This document shows, one piece after another, positions 1 to 10,373 of a stretch of 64,000 nucleotides of DNA. The DNA comes from Sterolibacterium sp. (GTDB lineage Bacteria > Pseudomonadota > Gammaproteobacteria > Burkholderiales > Rhodocyclaceae), in contig JAQTOA010000006.1 of assembly GCA_028713555.1 (NCBI GenBank), positions 1 through 64,000 of the forward strand, written 5' to 3'. Under the pieces are notes generated by a model. It was not told where the DNA came from. It made no database searches and worked only from the letters and a program-made list of their open reading frames with translations. The stretch's first letter is position 1. Every line of letters begins with the position of its first letter. Made by a program: the position numbers and the translations under genes.

Positions 1-138
1 GTACCGCCTGAAGCTGCGCTCGCACATCCCCAGCATCTGCGCCGCTTCGGCCTGCGTCAGCCGACCTTCATTCCACCCTACATACGCTTCTTCGAATCTC
101 ATCTTCCGGATCTCCTGTAGTAGCTCCATCCGTCTCAT
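1..138 (-). CDS. IS transposase, N-terminal fragment (ISNCY-like)
   Basis: Only the first 46 codons lie in the window; the gene runs off the left edge. The translation begins MRRMELLQEIRKMRFEEAY and continues into a helix-turn-helix segment around residues 28-46 (LTQAEAAQMLGMCERSFRRY). This opening is familiar from transposases annotated as ISNCY family, which have an N-terminal HTH and a DDE integrase core. The start at 138 is chosen because it is the first ATG after the terminal repeats; a second ATG lies three codons further in. The family label rests on recall of the N-terminal pattern, and I cannot see the catalytic core. Confidence 0.75.
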   Translation of the reverse strand, partial: MRRMELLQEIRKMRFEEAYVGWNEGRLTQAEAAQMLGMCERSFRRY

Positions 139-165
139 TTCGCACCCCCTTGGGCGCAATATGAC

Positions 166-201
166 AACCGGACAGATTGCGTGCTACAAAACCGGACAGA
201 T
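166..201. repeat. 12-bp direct repeat at IS end
   Basis: AACCGGACAGAT occurs exactly at 166-177 and 190-201, with a 24-bp period. The position between the transposase start and the chromosome suggests transposase-binding subterminal sites. Confidence 0.7.
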
Positions 202-339
202 CAAAAGCTTCTAACAGTCATTCCTAAAGCTTGGCGCGATTTTGACCGTTAATCCGATTGTGAAGTCGCTTTTCTCAACGTCGGAGTATGAATCCGGCAT
301 TGGAACGCCGGGGGCTTCACTGGATGAAAGGATAGTGCC

Positions 340-531
340 ATGGCTATCGATTCTGCAATTTCCAGTACTCGCTTGCTGATGGTAAGGCCGGGACACGATG
401 ATAAAGCACAGCAGCAGGGGTACCCGCAGGAGGGAAGAAAAAAGCGCACGCAAGAGGAACCGTCCGGCGCACATCCCATCGTGAACGAGCAGGGTCAGAC
501 AATGGGCAAGGTCATCGATACGACTGCCTGA
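340..531 (+). CDS. small hydrophilic hypothetical protein (63 aa)
   Basis: A 63-residue frame with an AAGGA-like sequence shortly before the ATG. The translation is rich in K, R, E, Q and G in its middle and ends in a patterned tail (NEQGQTMGKVIDTTA). It has no membrane segment and no domain I recognise. It fills the gap between the IS end and hppA, and its orientation is opposite to hppA. The composition is more protein-like than the overlapping minus-strand frame, but with no family match it may be spurious. I see no other gene in 205-575. Confidence 0.35.
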   Translation: MAIDSAISSTRLLMVRPGHDDKAQQQGYPQEGRKKRTQEEPSGAHPIVNEQGQTMGKVIDTTA

Positions 532-576
532 GAACCGTTCTGGAGAAACGCCGTTTGCTTCCGTAAGGCACACGCA

Positions 577-611
577 TAAAAAAACGGGCAACCCCACAAA
601 GGGTTGCCCGT
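577..611 (-). terminator. Rho-independent terminator after hppA
   Basis: ACGGGCAACCC (584-594) pairs with GGGTTGCCCGT (601-611) around a 6-nt loop. Read on the minus strand the stem is followed by a run of seven T, 23 nt downstream of the hppA stop. It is a textbook intrinsic terminator for hppA. Confidence 0.9.
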
Positions 612-633
612 TCTGCCTTGCTTAACCGTTCTT

Positions 634-2688
634 TCAGGCGATCAGCGGAACGATCAACAGCGCTACGATGTTGATGATCTTGATCAATGGATTCACCGCT
701 GGTCCGGCCGTGTCCTTGTAAGGATCGCCGACAGTGTCGCCGGTCACGGCTGCTTTGTGCGCCTCGGAACCCTTGCCGCCAAAGTTGCCATCCTCAATAT
801 ATTTCTTGGCGTTGTCCCAGGCACCGCCGCCGGTGGTCATCGAAATGGCGACGAACAGACCGGTGACGATGGTGCCGACCAGGACGCCGCCCAGAGCCTG
901 CGCTCCCAAGGTAACACCGACAATCACCGGAACCAGAACCGGCAACAAAGAGGGGATCATCATTTCCTTGATCGCCGCCTTGGTCAGCATGTCGACCGCG
1001 CGCGAGTAATCCGGCTTGGCGGTACCTTCCATGATGCCCTTGATTTCCTTGAACTGGCGACGCACTTCGATTACCACCGAGCCGGCTGCACGGCCGACCG
1101 CTTCCATCGCCATGGCGCCGAAGAGGTAGGGAATCAGGCCGCCGATGAACAGGCCGATGATGACCAGGTGGTTGGAGAGATCGAAGGTCAGACCCGTTCT
1201 GCCTGCGGCTTCCAGGGCATGGGTGTAGTCGGCGAAGAGCACCAGCGCGGCCAGAGCGGCGGAGCCGATGGCGTAGCCCTTGGTCACGGCCTTGGTGGTG
1301 TTGCCGACGGCGTCGAGCGGATCGGTCACGGCGCGCACCGAAGCCGGCAGCTCGGCCATTTCGGCAATGCCGCCGGCATTGTCGGTGATCGGGCCGTAGG
1401 CGTCGAGGGCGACAATGATGCCGGCCATCGAGAGCATCGACACGGCGGCGATGGCGATACCGTACAGACCGGCCAGCGAGAAGGCGACCCAGATCGCGGC
1501 GCACACCGAGAGGACTGGCCAGGCGGTCGAGCGCATCGAGACGCCGAGACCGGCAATGATGTTGGTACCGTGGCCGGTCGTCGATGCTTCGGCGATATGT
1601 TTGACAGGCGCGAAATCGGTGCCGGTGTAATACTCAGTGATGTAAACCATCAGGCCGGTCAGTACCAGGCCAATGATCGACGACTCATACAGCGCCAGCG
1701 CGGAAATTACCTTGCCATCGTTCATGGTCATGCCGTTGGGAACGATCCAGGTGGTGAGCGGGTAAAAGGCGATCAGCGCCAGCACGCCGGAAACAATCAG
1801 TCCGCGGTAAAGCGCGTTCATGATCTTGCCGCCGTCGCGCGCTTTGACGAAGAACACGCCGATGATCGAGGCGATGATCGAGAATCCACCCAGCACCAGC
1901 GGATAAAGCGCGGCTTGGGCCGCATTCGCTTTCAGCATCAGCGCACCGAGCAGCATGGTGGCGACGATGGTCACGGCGTAGGTCTCGAACAGGTCGGCGG
2001 CCATGCCGGCACAGTCGCCGACGTTGTCGCCGACGTTGTCGGCGATTACCGCCGGGTTGCGCGGGTCGTCTTCCGGAATGCCGGCTTCAACCTTGCCGAC
2101 CAGGTCGGCACCGACGTCGGCGCCTTTGGTGAAGATGCCGCCGCCAAGACGCGCGAAGATGGAGATCAGCGAGGAGCCGAAGCCGAGGCCAACCAGCGGA
2201 TGGATGATTTGATCGACGGCGGTGCCCGGAGCGGCGACGCTGGTCAGATAGGCATAATAACCGGCGACGCCAAGCAGGCCAAGACCCACCACCAGCATGC
2301 CGGTGATGGCGCCGCCCTTAAAGGCGACGTTAAGCGCCGGGGTGATGCCGTGGCGCGCTGCCTCGGCGGTACGCACGTTGGCGCGCACTGACACATTCAT
2401 GCCGATATAGCCTGTCGCGCCGGAAAGCACCGCGCCGATCAGGAAGCCGATGGCGGTCAGCCAGCCGAGCGCCGGAACCAGGCCGATGATCAGAAACAGC
2501 ACCACGCCGACGATCGAGATCGTCGTGTATTGCCGGTTGAGATAAGCTTGCGCACCTTGCTGAATGGCGCTGGCGATTTCCTGCATGCGCGCATTGCCGG
2601 CGGGCTGGGCCAGAATCCACTTGCTGGATATGGCTCCGTAGGCAATCGCCACAATGGCGCAGATCAGAGCAAACATTAGTCCGGACAT
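634..2688 (-). CDS. hppA: membrane-bound proton-translocating pyrophosphatase
   Basis: 684 residues, full length for the M-PPase family, with about 16 predicted membrane segments. The enzyme hydrolyses PPi in the cytoplasm and pumps ions outward across the inner membrane. Visible motifs are the substrate-site [11 protein letters not shown], the acidic [12 protein letters not shown] motif, and a C-terminal acidic stretch ending DTAGPAVNP. At the K+-determinant position the sequence reads [10 protein letters not shown], with Lys at about residue 466. In this family Lys there marks K+-independent proton pumps and Ala marks K+-dependent ones, so I infer a K+-independent H+-PPase. The SD-like GGGGAG lies just before the ATG. 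It is divergent from pfp and has its own terminator. Confidence 0.97.
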   Translation of the reverse strand: MSGLMFALICAIVAIAYGAISSKWILAQPAGNARMQEIASAIQQGAQAYLNRQYTTISIVGVVLFLIIGLVPALGWLTAIGFLIGAVLSGATGYIGMNVSVRANVRTAEAARHGITPALNVAFKGGAITGMLVVGLGLLGVAGYYAYLTSVAAPGTAVDQIIHPLVGLGFGSSLISIFARLGGGIFTKGADVGADLVGKVEAGIPEDDPRNPAVIADNVGDNVGDCAGMAADLFETYAVTIVATMLLGALMLKANAAQAALYPLVLGGFSIIASIIGVFFVKARDGGKIMNALYRGLIVSGVLALIAFYPLTTWIVPNGMTMNDGKVISALALYESSIIGLVLTGLMVYITEYYTGTDFAPVKHIAEASTTGHGTNIIAGLGVSMRSTAWPVLSVCAAIWVAFSLAGLYGIAIAAVSMLSMAGIIVALDAYGPITDNAGGIAEMAELPASVRAVTDPLDAVGNTTKAVTKGYAIGSAALAALVLFADYTHALEAAGRTGLTFDLSNHLVIIGLFIGGLIPYLFGAMAMEAVGRAAGSVVIEVRRQFKEIKGIMEGTAKPDYSRAVDMLTKAAIKEMMIPSLLPVLVPVIVGVTLGAQALGGVLVGTIVTGLFVAISMTTGGGAWDNAKKYIEDGNFGGKGSEAHKAAVTGDTVGDPYKDTAGPAVNPLIKIINIVALLIVPLIA

Positions 2689-2854
2689 GCATTTCTCCCC
2701 TTATATGATGAATAAACAACCCCAATAAACCAATCCGGATATTTTACCACGCTTCAGTGACGGCTTTCCATCCCTAAGAACATAGGGGTTGCGCCTAAAG
2801 TTCTTCTTCAATGGCATACAATACGCAGGTGACGTTGGAAGGAGTATTGAGATC

Positions 2855-4069
2855 ATGCTGCAAGGAAAGGTTCTCGTCGCCCAGGGTGGTGGGCCGACAG
2901 CCGTTATCAACCAGTCAATGGCCGGCGTGGTCTTGGAAGCACGCAAGTTTCGCAACGTTGAGTTGGTGTATGGTGCGTACCACGGGGTGTCCGGAATCCT
3001 CAAGGAAGAATTTCTCGATCTCACCCAGGAAACCAGCCACAACATCGAGATGGTGGCCTGTACGCCTTCCTCTGCGTTGGGTTCGACGCGCGACAAGCCC
3101 GATCTCAAGTATTGTCGGGAGATCTACAAGGTTCTCAAGGCGCACGGGATCGGCTATTTTTTCTATATTGGCGGCAACGACTCTTCGGATACTGTTCGCA
3201 TCGTCAGTGAAGAAGCCCAGAGGGCCGGTTACCCTCTGCGCTGCATCCATATTCCCAAGACCATCGACAATGATCTGGTCGAAAACGACCATACGCCGGG
3301 ATTTCCTTCTGCCGCGCGGTTTGTTGCCCAAGCTTTCATGGGCGCCAACCTAGACAATGCCGCTCTGCCAGGGGTCTACCTGGCGGTGGTGATGGGACGG
3401 CACGCCGGCTTTTTGACCGCCGCTTCGGCGCTTGGAAAGAAGTTCCCGGACGATGGCCCACACCTGATCTACATTCCCGAGCGCACCTTCAGCATCGACA
3501 AGTTCGTTGCCGATGTCAAGGCGACCTACGACAGGTATGGCCGCTGCGTGATTGCCGCCTCAGAGGGAATCCATGATGAACAGGGCGTGCCGATCATCAC
3601 CAAGATGTCCAGCCAGATCGAGCGGGACGCCCATGGCAACGTGCAGCTTTCGGGAACGGGCGCCTTAGCCGACCTGCTCTGCAATGAAATCAAGAGCAGG
3701 CTGGGCATCAAGCGCGTGCGCGGGGACACTTTCGGCTACTTGCAGCGCTGCTTCATGGGTTGCGTCTCGGATGTCGATCAACGCGAAGCCAGGGAAGTCG
3801 GCGAGAAAGCGGTGCAATATGCGATGTGGGGTGATCGCGATGGTTCGGTGGCGATCAAGCGAACTGGATTTTATTCAGTCGATTATCATTTGCTGCCGCT
3901 GGCGGCGATTGCCGGCAAGACCAGGGTCATGGAAGACGAATTCATAGCCACCAACGGCACCGATGTCACCGATGCCTTCCGCCTCTATCTTCGCCCCCTG
4001 CTTGGTTCCGGTATTCCCGATGCCTACCGCTTGCGGCTCCACAAGGTCGGAAAGATACTCAACAAATAG
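2855..4069 (+). CDS. pfp: pyrophosphate-dependent 6-phosphofructokinase
   Basis: 404 residues. It phosphorylates fructose 6-phosphate reversibly, using PPi in place of ATP. The N-terminus has the phosphate-donor loop VAQGGGPTAVINQS. The donor-specificity positions read GGNDSSD (not the GGDGS of ATP enzymes) and PKTIDND (Lys where classical ATP-PFK has Gly), the combination expected for PPi use. The start at 2855 is chosen because AGGAG lies 10 nt upstream; an in-frame extension to 2789 has no such site. It diverges from hppA across about 166 bp, and its stop abuts the stop of the second PFK gene. A TACAAT at 2817-2822 is a possible -10. Confidence 0.93.
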   Translation: MLQGKVLVAQGGGPTAVINQSMAGVVLEARKFRNVELVYGAYHGVSGILKEEFLDLTQETSHNIEMVACTPSSALGSTRDKPDLKYCREIYKVLKAHGIGYFFYIGGNDSSDTVRIVSEEAQRAGYPLRCIHIPKTIDNDLVENDHTPGFPSAARFVAQAFMGANLDNAALPGVYLAVVMGRHAGFLTAASALGKKFPDDGPHLIYIPERTFSIDKFVADVKATYDRYGRCVIAASEGIHDEQGVPIITKMSSQIERDAHGNVQLSGTGALADLLCNEIKSRLGIKRVRGDTFGYLQRCFMGCVSDVDQREAREVGEKAVQYAMWGDRDGSVAIKRTGFYSVDYHLLPLAAIAGKTRVMEDEFIATNGTDVTDAFRLYLRPLLGSGIPDAYRLRLHKVGKILNK

Positions 4070-5179
4070 TCAATCTCCGAAGCAGATCCCCATGTCCCGC
4101 CCGGTCTGCAGGGTGTCGCAGTCGAGCGGGACGCCCTTCATGCGTCCGGCCACATCCTCCAGAGCGACGTAATTCACGTTGGGGAAAGCCAGCGCCACCA
4201 TGATGCCGGATTGCCCCTCTTCCAGGGCGCGCACGGCGGCGGTACCGAAGCGCATGGCGGCGAGGCGATCAAAGGAGGTTGGGCTGCCGCCGCGCAGCAG
4301 ATGTCCCAGCACCACCACTCTGGCGTCTTTGCCCGTATGCTCCTGGAGCACTTTCGCGATTCTTTCCCCGACACCTCCCAAGCGCTCGGCGTGACCAATC
4401 TCGGCCGGTTCTAGAATTGCCCGCTGGCCGTGGATGGGCTCGGCGCCCTCGGCGACCACGACGATGGAATACATGCGCCCTTCGCCGTCCCGCTCGCGAA
4501 TTTTGGCGGATACCTTGTCCAGGTCGAACGGAATCTCGGGAATCAGGATGGCATGGGCGCTGCCGGAGATGCCTGAGTGCAGCGCAATCCAGCCTGCATA
4601 GCGACCCATGACCTCCACCACCATGACCCGCTGATGGCTTTGGGCAGTGCTGTGCAGACGATCTACACACTCGGTGGCAAACGCCACGGCGGTGTCGAAA
4701 CCGAAAGTGGTAAAGGTCTTGTCCAGATCGTTATCAATCGTCTTAGGCACGCCCACGACGCGCAGGCCTTTCAGGTGCAGGGCATTGGCGATGGTCAGCG
4801 AGCCGTCGCCGCCGATCGAGACGAGCGCATCCAGTTCCTTCTTGGCGAAAAACTCCAGGATCTCGTCGGTGCGATCCAGATCCTTGGTGGTGCCGTCCGG
4901 CATTTTCATCGGGAAATGCAGGGGGTTGCCCTTGTTGGTGGTACCCAGGATGGTGCCGCCCAAATGCCCGATTCCCCGCACTTTTTCCCGGGTAAGACGG
5001 TACACGCCTCCCTCGGGGTAACGCTCTGGAAAGAGAATCCCGTTGAAGCCGTCGTGGATGCCGTAGCTTTCCCAACCCCGATTGGCCGCGGCAATGACCA
5101 CGGAACGGATCACGGCATTGAGGCCCGGAGCGTCGCCACCGCCGGTGCAGATGGCAATGCGTCGAATGGGACTGGTCAT
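4070..5179 (-). CDS. pfkA: 6-phosphofructokinase, ATP-type donor loop
   Basis: 369 residues of the PfkA fold, starting with the nucleotide loop ICTGGGDAPGLNAVIR. The key residues are mixed: GGDGS (Gly, typical of ATP users) with PKTIDND (Lys, typical of PPi users). Other PFKs with this pair, such as the trypanosomatid enzymes, use ATP, so ATP is my first guess and PPi remains possible. The fructose-6-P site VEVMGRYAGW is intact. The gene follows adk on the same strand after 52 bp and is tail-to-tail with pfp with no spacer, giving two PFKs of probably different donor in direct opposition. Confidence 0.85.
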   Translation of the reverse strand: MTSPIRRIAICTGGGDAPGLNAVIRSVVIAAANRGWESYGIHDGFNGILFPERYPEGGVYRLTREKVRGIGHLGGTILGTTNKGNPLHFPMKMPDGTTKDLDRTDEILEFFAKKELDALVSIGGDGSLTIANALHLKGLRVVGVPKTIDNDLDKTFTTFGFDTAVAFATECVDRLHSTAQSHQRVMVVEVMGRYAGWIALHSGISGSAHAILIPEIPFDLDKVSAKIRERDGEGRMYSIVVVAEGAEPIHGQRAILEPAEIGHAERLGGVGERIAKVLQEHTGKDARVVVLGHLLRGGSPTSFDRLAAMRFGTAAVRALEEGQSGIMVALAFPNVNYVALEDVAGRMKGVPLDCDTLQTGRDMGICFGD

Positions 5180-5231
5180 AGGAACTCCTGGTCTGGGAAT
5201 AAGGAATGAGAGCGGGCGATAGCCGGTAAAC

Positions 5232-6187
<956 letters not shown>

Positions 6188-7099
6188 CTACAATTCTTCC
6201 TCGAAAAAATCGGAGTCTATCTTTTTCAATTCGAACACATCCATTACGGAAACTCCAACGCCGTAGTCGATCATGTACTTGGACAGTTGGTAGCCATCGA
6301 TAAGGACGATGCGGGAGGAGTAGTCTTTCAACGAAGCTCGGGCATCCTTTGTGAAAGTCGACGTGGTAATGAAAATACCCTTAGTCGCTTTCTTCTTAGA
6401 CAACGCTCCTGAAAACTGATCAAGATCGGGGCTGCCTACGGGCTTATCAGTCCAGCGCTTCGCTTGAATATAGATATTGTCGAGACCAAGTTTGTCTTCT
6501 CGAATTACTCCATCAATGCCACCATCCCCGGTCTTTCCGAGCGCAGCGCCGGCATCCTTGAGCGAGCCACCGTACCCCATCTTTAATAGGACGTGGATTA
6601 CGAGACGTTCAAAGAATTGGGGCGAACACTTCTTGACTCGGTCCAGTAACTCAGTAGTAAGTGCCTTGCGAAATTGCTCATAGAAGGATGCAATAGATTC
6701 GATAGGAGTCTCTTGTGGTTCAGCATCGGACTCCGCCTTGGTTGGCTTCTTCTTACCCTGAAAGGCTCTGAATTCCTCAAACTGCGAAAGCAGCTTGTTA
6801 TCGATTTTTGCGGGTGTCGTCTTGAGAACCGTTATGCCGCGCGGAGTAAGTCGAAAGTAACCCCGTTTCGGAGCCTCAAGTAATCCAGCTTTCTGCAGAT
6901 AGGTACGAGCCCATGAAACGCGGGATGAAAACTTGAACGTGCCGCCACTTGGCAACAACTCCGTGCGTTCTTTGTCAGTTAACTTGAATCGCACAGCGAG
7001 CTGGTTTGCCGCATCGGATAGTTTTACTCCCTCGCTATTGGTGGCTGTAGCGATTTCAAGCAAGGGCAACATCAGGGTTTCGTAATCAGGAATAGGCAT
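6188..7099 (-). CDS. Mrr-like restriction endonuclease
   Basis: 303 residues. Residues 1-95 form a winged-helix domain typical of the Mrr N-terminus. After a charged linker, residues 160-270 form the Mrr catalytic domain of the PD-(D/E)xK nuclease fold: FFERLVIHVLLKMGYGG, then GDGGIDGVI supplying the acidic residue and IYIQAKRW supplying the Q-x-K pair. Mrr enzymes cut DNA carrying foreign methylation. No methyltransferase is adjacent, consistent with a type IV system. It lies with brnTA between kdsB and adk, and its base composition is AT-richer than the flanks. The biological target is unknown. Confidence 0.85.
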   Translation of the reverse strand: MPIPDYETLMLPLLEIATATNSEGVKLSDAANQLAVRFKLTDKERTELLPSGGTFKFSSRVSWARTYLQKAGLLEAPKRGYFRLTPRGITVLKTTPAKIDNKLLSQFEEFRAFQGKKKPTKAESDAEPQETPIESIASFYEQFRKALTTELLDRVKKCSPQFFERLVIHVLLKMGYGGSLKDAGAALGKTGDGGIDGVIREDKLGLDNIYIQAKRWTDKPVGSPDLDQFSGALSKKKATKGIFITTSTFTKDARASLKDYSSRIVLIDGYQLSKYMIDYGVGVSVMDVFELKKIDSDFFEEEL

Positions 7100-7227
7100 G
7101 ATTGTGGAATGGCAAAAAAGGTTGTAATCGAGTTGAATCTGGGGGTGGAATTCAATTCGAGCCCAGATATCGTTACATCAAAGTCGGAACGGCGGCATTA
7201 TGCAGGTGGCACGGTTCGTAGGATGGG

Positions 7228-7554
7228 TTACCCGAGTTTCTTCAACCAGTCTGGATGTTTTTGAACCAGAAGCTGCAAGGCAGCGTCCATGCGGGTCTGC
7301 CAGCCTTCGCCGGTCGAGCGGAAGTAAGATAGGACTTCCGGGCTGTAGCGGACGCTTACCTGCTCCTTGCGAGCGGCACTGATCGGGCGTCCGCGTTTCT
7401 TGCGGTATGCCTCAACACCTTTTTGTATTTCATCGCGGGTCAAAGGACGATCATCTTCGCTCTTGCCGTCCCAAGCGTAATCGCCGCCCGGTGGTGCCTT
7501 CTTCACCGCTGCCAAAATTGTCTTACGCTGCGTAGTCATTTTCGAGCTACTCAT
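7228..7554 (-). CDS. brnA: BrnA-type antitoxin
   Basis: 108 residues with a charged N-terminal half and a C-terminal ribbon-helix-helix segment (ISAARKEQVSVRYSPEVLSYF then GEGWQTRMDAALQ), as in BrnA antitoxins, which bind BrnT and repress their own promoter. It overlaps the upstream toxin gene by 8 nt, the toxin-first order typical of brnTA. The ATG at 7554 or the one 15 nt later could be used. Confidence 0.82.
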   Translation of the reverse strand: MSSSKMTTQRKTILAAVKKAPPGGDYAWDGKSEDDRPLTRDEIQKGVEAYRKKRGRPISAARKEQVSVRYSPEVLSYFRSTGEGWQTRMDAALQLLVQKHPDWLKKLG

Positions 7555-7816
7555 GATAGACCTCTCGTTCTTCCTTGCTTGCAGTGCGAAAACTTATGAT
7601 GTGCGGCTGTGTACCTGGTAGATGCACTACGGTTAGCACGGCAAGCCGGTCGAATACGTAAGCAAACGACTGCGTGCGCTCCTCATTGTTTCTGACCGTC
7701 TCCACGTCCAGCCGAAACTGGCTATCCAGTACCAAGTCCGCGTCCGCAAAATCCAATTGATGTTTGTCCAGATTGGTTACTCGCTTTTCCTCGCTCCAAG
7801 TAAATCGCGATCTCAT
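7547..7816 (-). CDS. brnT: BrnT-type ribonuclease toxin
   Basis: 89 residues, the normal BrnT length. The signature F-x-W-x-x-x-K start is present (FTWSEEKRVTNLDKHQLDF), as are the central AYVFDRLAVLTVVH strand and the C-terminal IISFRTASKEEREVY helix. BrnT is a RelE-fold RNase that stops translation. The module is on the same strand as kdsB and adk and lies between them. It is probably autoregulated through the AT-rich, palindrome-containing upstream region at 7817-7882. Confidence 0.88.
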   Translation of the reverse strand: MRSRFTWSEEKRVTNLDKHQLDFADADLVLDSQFRLDVETVRNNEERTQSFAYVFDRLAVLTVVHLPGTQPHIISFRTASKEEREVYHE

Positions 7817-7868
7817 TGATTTATTGTAGATGCGTTAATTAAATTGGTCAATGATTAATGCATCATTA

Positions 7869-7882
7869 AAGGCGATCGCCTT
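7869..7882. repeat. 14-bp perfect palindrome upstream of brnT
   Basis: AAGGCGATCGCCTT is self-complementary over 14 bp and lies about 55 bp upstream of brnT. It could be an operator for the module, or a chance GCGATCGC-type palindrome. Confidence 0.35.
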
Positions 7883-7937
7883 CGTAGGCGCATCGCACAA
7901 TGCAATATCAATTACGAATCACGGATACCCAAGTCTC

Positions 7938-8705
7938 TCAAGCGCTTTGCTGGCCAAACGCCCGGCGCACACGTTCCAGATCTTCGGGGGTGTCGACTCC
8001 CGCTGCGGGTGCCTGCGCACAACTCACCACGCGTATGGCAAAGCCATGCCACAGTGCGCGCAACTGCTCCAGTGCTTCGTCATGCTCCAGCGGCGCCGGA
8101 GCGAGTTGACCGTATTGCCGCAGAAACCCGACACGGTAAGCATACAGACCGATATGCCGCTGCGCCGCAAAGCCGGCTGGCAGGACGGACTGGGTAAGTG
8201 CAAACGCATCGCGTTGCCAGGGAATCGGGGCGCGGGAAAAATACAAGGCGCGGCCACGGACGTCGCAAACGACTTTGACCACGTTCGGGTTGAAGAAGTC
8301 GGCGGCATTGCCGATCGCATGACTGGCGGTAGCGATCGCAGCGCCGGCATCAGTGCTCAAAGCGGCAGCGACATCCTTGAGCAGTGCCGGTTCGATCAGC
8401 GGTTCGTCGCCCTGAAGGTTGACCACGATCTCATCGTCGGCCCAACCCAGTCGTGTTGCCACCTCGGCGATGCGGTCGGTTCCGCTGGCATGATCGGAAC
8501 GGGTCAGCAGCGCATTGAAGCCATAGGATTCAACGGCAGCGCGGATTTCCTCATGGTCGGTGGCAACCCAGACGCCATCGTTAGGGCAAGCTTGTGCCGC
8601 TTCGGCGACACGCACGATCATCGGTTTTCCGGCGATATCCGCCAAGGGTTTGCCTGGCAGACGCGTTGATGCGTAGCGTGCCGGGATGACGATGCGCAGG
8701 GTCAT
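7938..8705 (-). CDS. kdsB: 3-deoxy-manno-octulosonate cytidylyltransferase
   Basis: 255 residues, family length. It activates KDO with CTP to CMP-KDO for LPS inner core assembly in the cytoplasm. The N-terminal nucleotide-binding sequence [18 protein letters not shown], the [10 protein letters not shown] motif and the [11 protein letters not shown] segment are all visible. It starts 3 bp after trm112 and ends the exbB-exbD-lpxK-trm112-kdsB run. Confidence 0.97.
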   Translation of the reverse strand: MTLRIVIPARYASTRLPGKPLADIAGKPMIVRVAEAAQACPNDGVWVATDHEEIRAAVESYGFNALLTRSDHASGTDRIAEVATRLGWADDEIVVNLQGDEPLIEPALLKDVAAALSTDAGAAIATASHAIGNAADFFNPNVVKVVCDVRGRALYFSRAPIPWQRDAFALTQSVLPAGFAAQRHIGLYAYRVGFLRQYGQLAPAPLEHDEALEQLRALWHGFAIRVVSCAQAPAAGVDTPEDLERVRRAFGQQSA

Positions 8706-8708
8706 TAC

Positions 8709-8885
8709 TTAAGCTTCGTCTGCTTCGAGGCTGCGCGCCTCATCCTCCAGCATCACCGGAATGTCATCCTTGATCCGGTAAGCCAGCCGGCAGGGCTTGC
8801 AAACCAATTCAGCTTGCGGCTTGCGGTAATCGAGCGGCCCCTTGCAGATTGGGCAGACAAGAATTTCAAGCAGGCGGGCGTCCAT
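8709..8885 (-). CDS. Trm112-family zinc-ribbon protein
   Basis: 58 residues starting [18 protein letters not shown], with CPIC and CKPC pairs forming a zinc ribbon and the usual DIPVML ending. The start at 8885 is chosen by family length; a longer frame exists upstream. It overlaps the lpxK 3' end by 20 nt and precedes kdsB, the normal position of this gene (E. coli ycaR). Trm112 proteins activate methyltransferases in other domains; the bacterial partner is not fixed. Confidence 0.9.
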   Translation of the reverse strand: MDARLLEILVCPICKGPLDYRKPQAELVCKPCRLAYRIKDDIPVMLEDEARSLEADEA

Positions 8886-9897
8886 GTGGTTTCTCCACGA
8901 TGCGGTTTTTAACATGAGCAGCGAGATCAATCCCCAAGGCTGAGGGATCGACCTGCGCCGTAATCGGCAGCACCCAAATCGGGCGATTGCTAAGGCCCGT
9001 GCATTTTACTGCATCCTTCTCCGTCATTAGCAGCGCGTCGGCGGCGATGGCGGAAAGATCGGCAGCGGTATACCGGTGATGATCCGGAAAAATATAAGTA
9101 GAAAAATCCAGGCCCAGTGCGGCGAGATGATCGAAAAAACGCTGTGGCGCGCCAATCCCTGCGACCGCAGCGGTATGCTGGTTGCGCAAGGCGGCGGCTT
9201 CGCAGGTCAAAGTCGGATCGGCAAGCGCATAAAAAGTGGTGCCAGCAAGATTCATTTGAAATGTTGGGACATGAGTTACCGGCGCTTTGGTTTTGCCGTT
9301 CAGCACCAGCGCATCGAAACTGTCCAGCCGGCCTGCCGGTTCGCGCAGCGGACCGGCAGGCAGCAGCCAGCCATTCATCAAGCCGCGTGAATCAAGCACT
9401 GCGATCTCGACGTCGCGTGCCAAGCGATAGTGCTGCAAGCCATCGTCGCTGAGAATCAGGTCGCACTCGGGATGTGCGGCCAGCAAGGCTTTGGCGGCGG
9501 CTACCCGATTGCGCCCAACGAATACCGGCAGACCGCTGCGCCGCTTGAGTAGCAGTGGTTCATCGCCTACTTCCAGCGCATTGGCATCCGTGAGCACTTC
9601 GCGTACCTGGCCACGGGGAAGATTGCCGCCATGGCCGCGGCTGACGATGCCGGGACTTCTGCCGGTTTGCGACAAACACAGCGCCAGCCACAAGCACAGC
9701 GGCGTTTTTCCGCTGCCGCCGACCGTAATGTTGCCGATAACTACTACTGGCACAGGCAGTCGATGGCTGGTGAGCAAACCTGAATGGTATAGCCAGCGAC
9801 GCAGCGTCGCCAGCAGGAAGAAAATGCCTGCCAGTGGTAACAACAATAGCGCCAGCGTACCGCGCTTTTGCCAAGTGCGCTGTAGGGCCTGTCTCAT
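8866..9897 (-). CDS. lpxK: tetraacyldisaccharide 4'-kinase
   Basis: 343 residues. It phosphorylates the 4' position of the lipid A disaccharide at the inner membrane. There is one N-terminal membrane anchor ([19 protein letters not shown]), the P-loop VGGSGKTPL at about residues 58-66, the SRGHGG motif, and the [12 protein letters not shown] segment. It lies between exbD and trm112 in a compact operon. Confidence 0.96.
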   Translation of the reverse strand: MRQALQRTWQKRGTLALLLLPLAGIFFLLATLRRWLYHSGLLTSHRLPVPVVVIGNITVGGSGKTPLCLWLALCLSQTGRSPGIVSRGHGGNLPRGQVREVLTDANALEVGDEPLLLKRRSGLPVFVGRNRVAAAKALLAAHPECDLILSDDGLQHYRLARDVEIAVLDSRGLMNGWLLPAGPLREPAGRLDSFDALVLNGKTKAPVTHVPTFQMNLAGTTFYALADPTLTCEAAALRNQHTAAVAGIGAPQRFFDHLAALGLDFSTYIFPDHHRYTAADLSAIAADALLMTEKDAVKCTGLSNRPIWVLPITAQVDPSALGIDLAAHVKNRIVEKPHGRPPA

Positions 9898-9923
9898 GCA
9901 AAGGCTGATGCGAGCGGAAATGC

Positions 9924-10352
9924 TCAGCGTGTGGCGCTCTGGGTAGCGAAGGAGATGTGTGACAGGCCGGCCTGCTGCGCCGCCTGCATCACGTCGACCA
10001 CGCTCTGGTGCGAGGTCTTGGCGTCGGCGCTGATGATGACCACCGGATCCTTGGCCGTATTGCCACCTGCTGCCGCGCGCTTAAGGGCAAGGCTGATCGA
10101 GCCGACGTCACGCGCACCGATGGCGCTGCGATTGACCATCACATTGCCCTGGTCGCTGACGATGACGTTGATCTCGTTGGGCTGATCCTGGGCCTGTTGC
10201 GCGTCGGCAGTGGGCAGATTGATCTCCAACCCGGCATACTTCGAATAGGTGGTAGTAATCATGAGAAAAATCAGAATTACCAGCAATACATCGATCATCG
10301 GGATCAGATTGATCTCCGGGTCTTCGTGCCGGTGGCCGCGCTGGAAATTCAT
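9924..10352 (-). CDS. exbD: ExbD/TolR-family biopolymer transport protein
   Basis: 142 residues with a single N-terminal membrane helix (IPMIDVLLVILIFLMITTTY) whose Asp is the proton-path residue of this family. The rest is a periplasmic domain. It pairs with ExbB to form a proton-driven motor in the inner membrane. The link to lpxK suggests a role in outer-membrane energy coupling or envelope maintenance; no tonB is nearby. Confidence 0.93.
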   Translation of the reverse strand: MNFQRGHRHEDPEINLIPMIDVLLVILIFLMITTTYSKYAGLEINLPTADAQQAQDQPNEINVIVSDQGNVMVNRSAIGARDVGSISLALKRAAAGGNTAKDPVVIISADAKTSHQSVVDVMQAAQQAGLSHISFATQSATR

Positions 10353-10373
10353 GGTTTTATCCTCAGTGATGAA

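Larger units (their letters stand above)
1..204. mobile_element. end of an insertion sequence
   Basis: The transposase start, followed outward by two direct copies of AACCGGACAGAT (166-177 and 190-201), looks like the 5' end of an IS whose terminal region carries repeated TGTCCGGTT transposase-binding sites. The outer boundary is placed just beyond the second copy, at about 202-204. No target-site duplication can be checked because the other end is outside the window. Confidence 0.6.

Noticed and set aside
604-2391. 595-codon open frame antisense to hppA
   Set aside because: It is a GC-rich shadow frame with low-complexity composition (runs of D, G, H, R, Q). The opposite strand encodes a full, motif-complete membrane pyrophosphatase.
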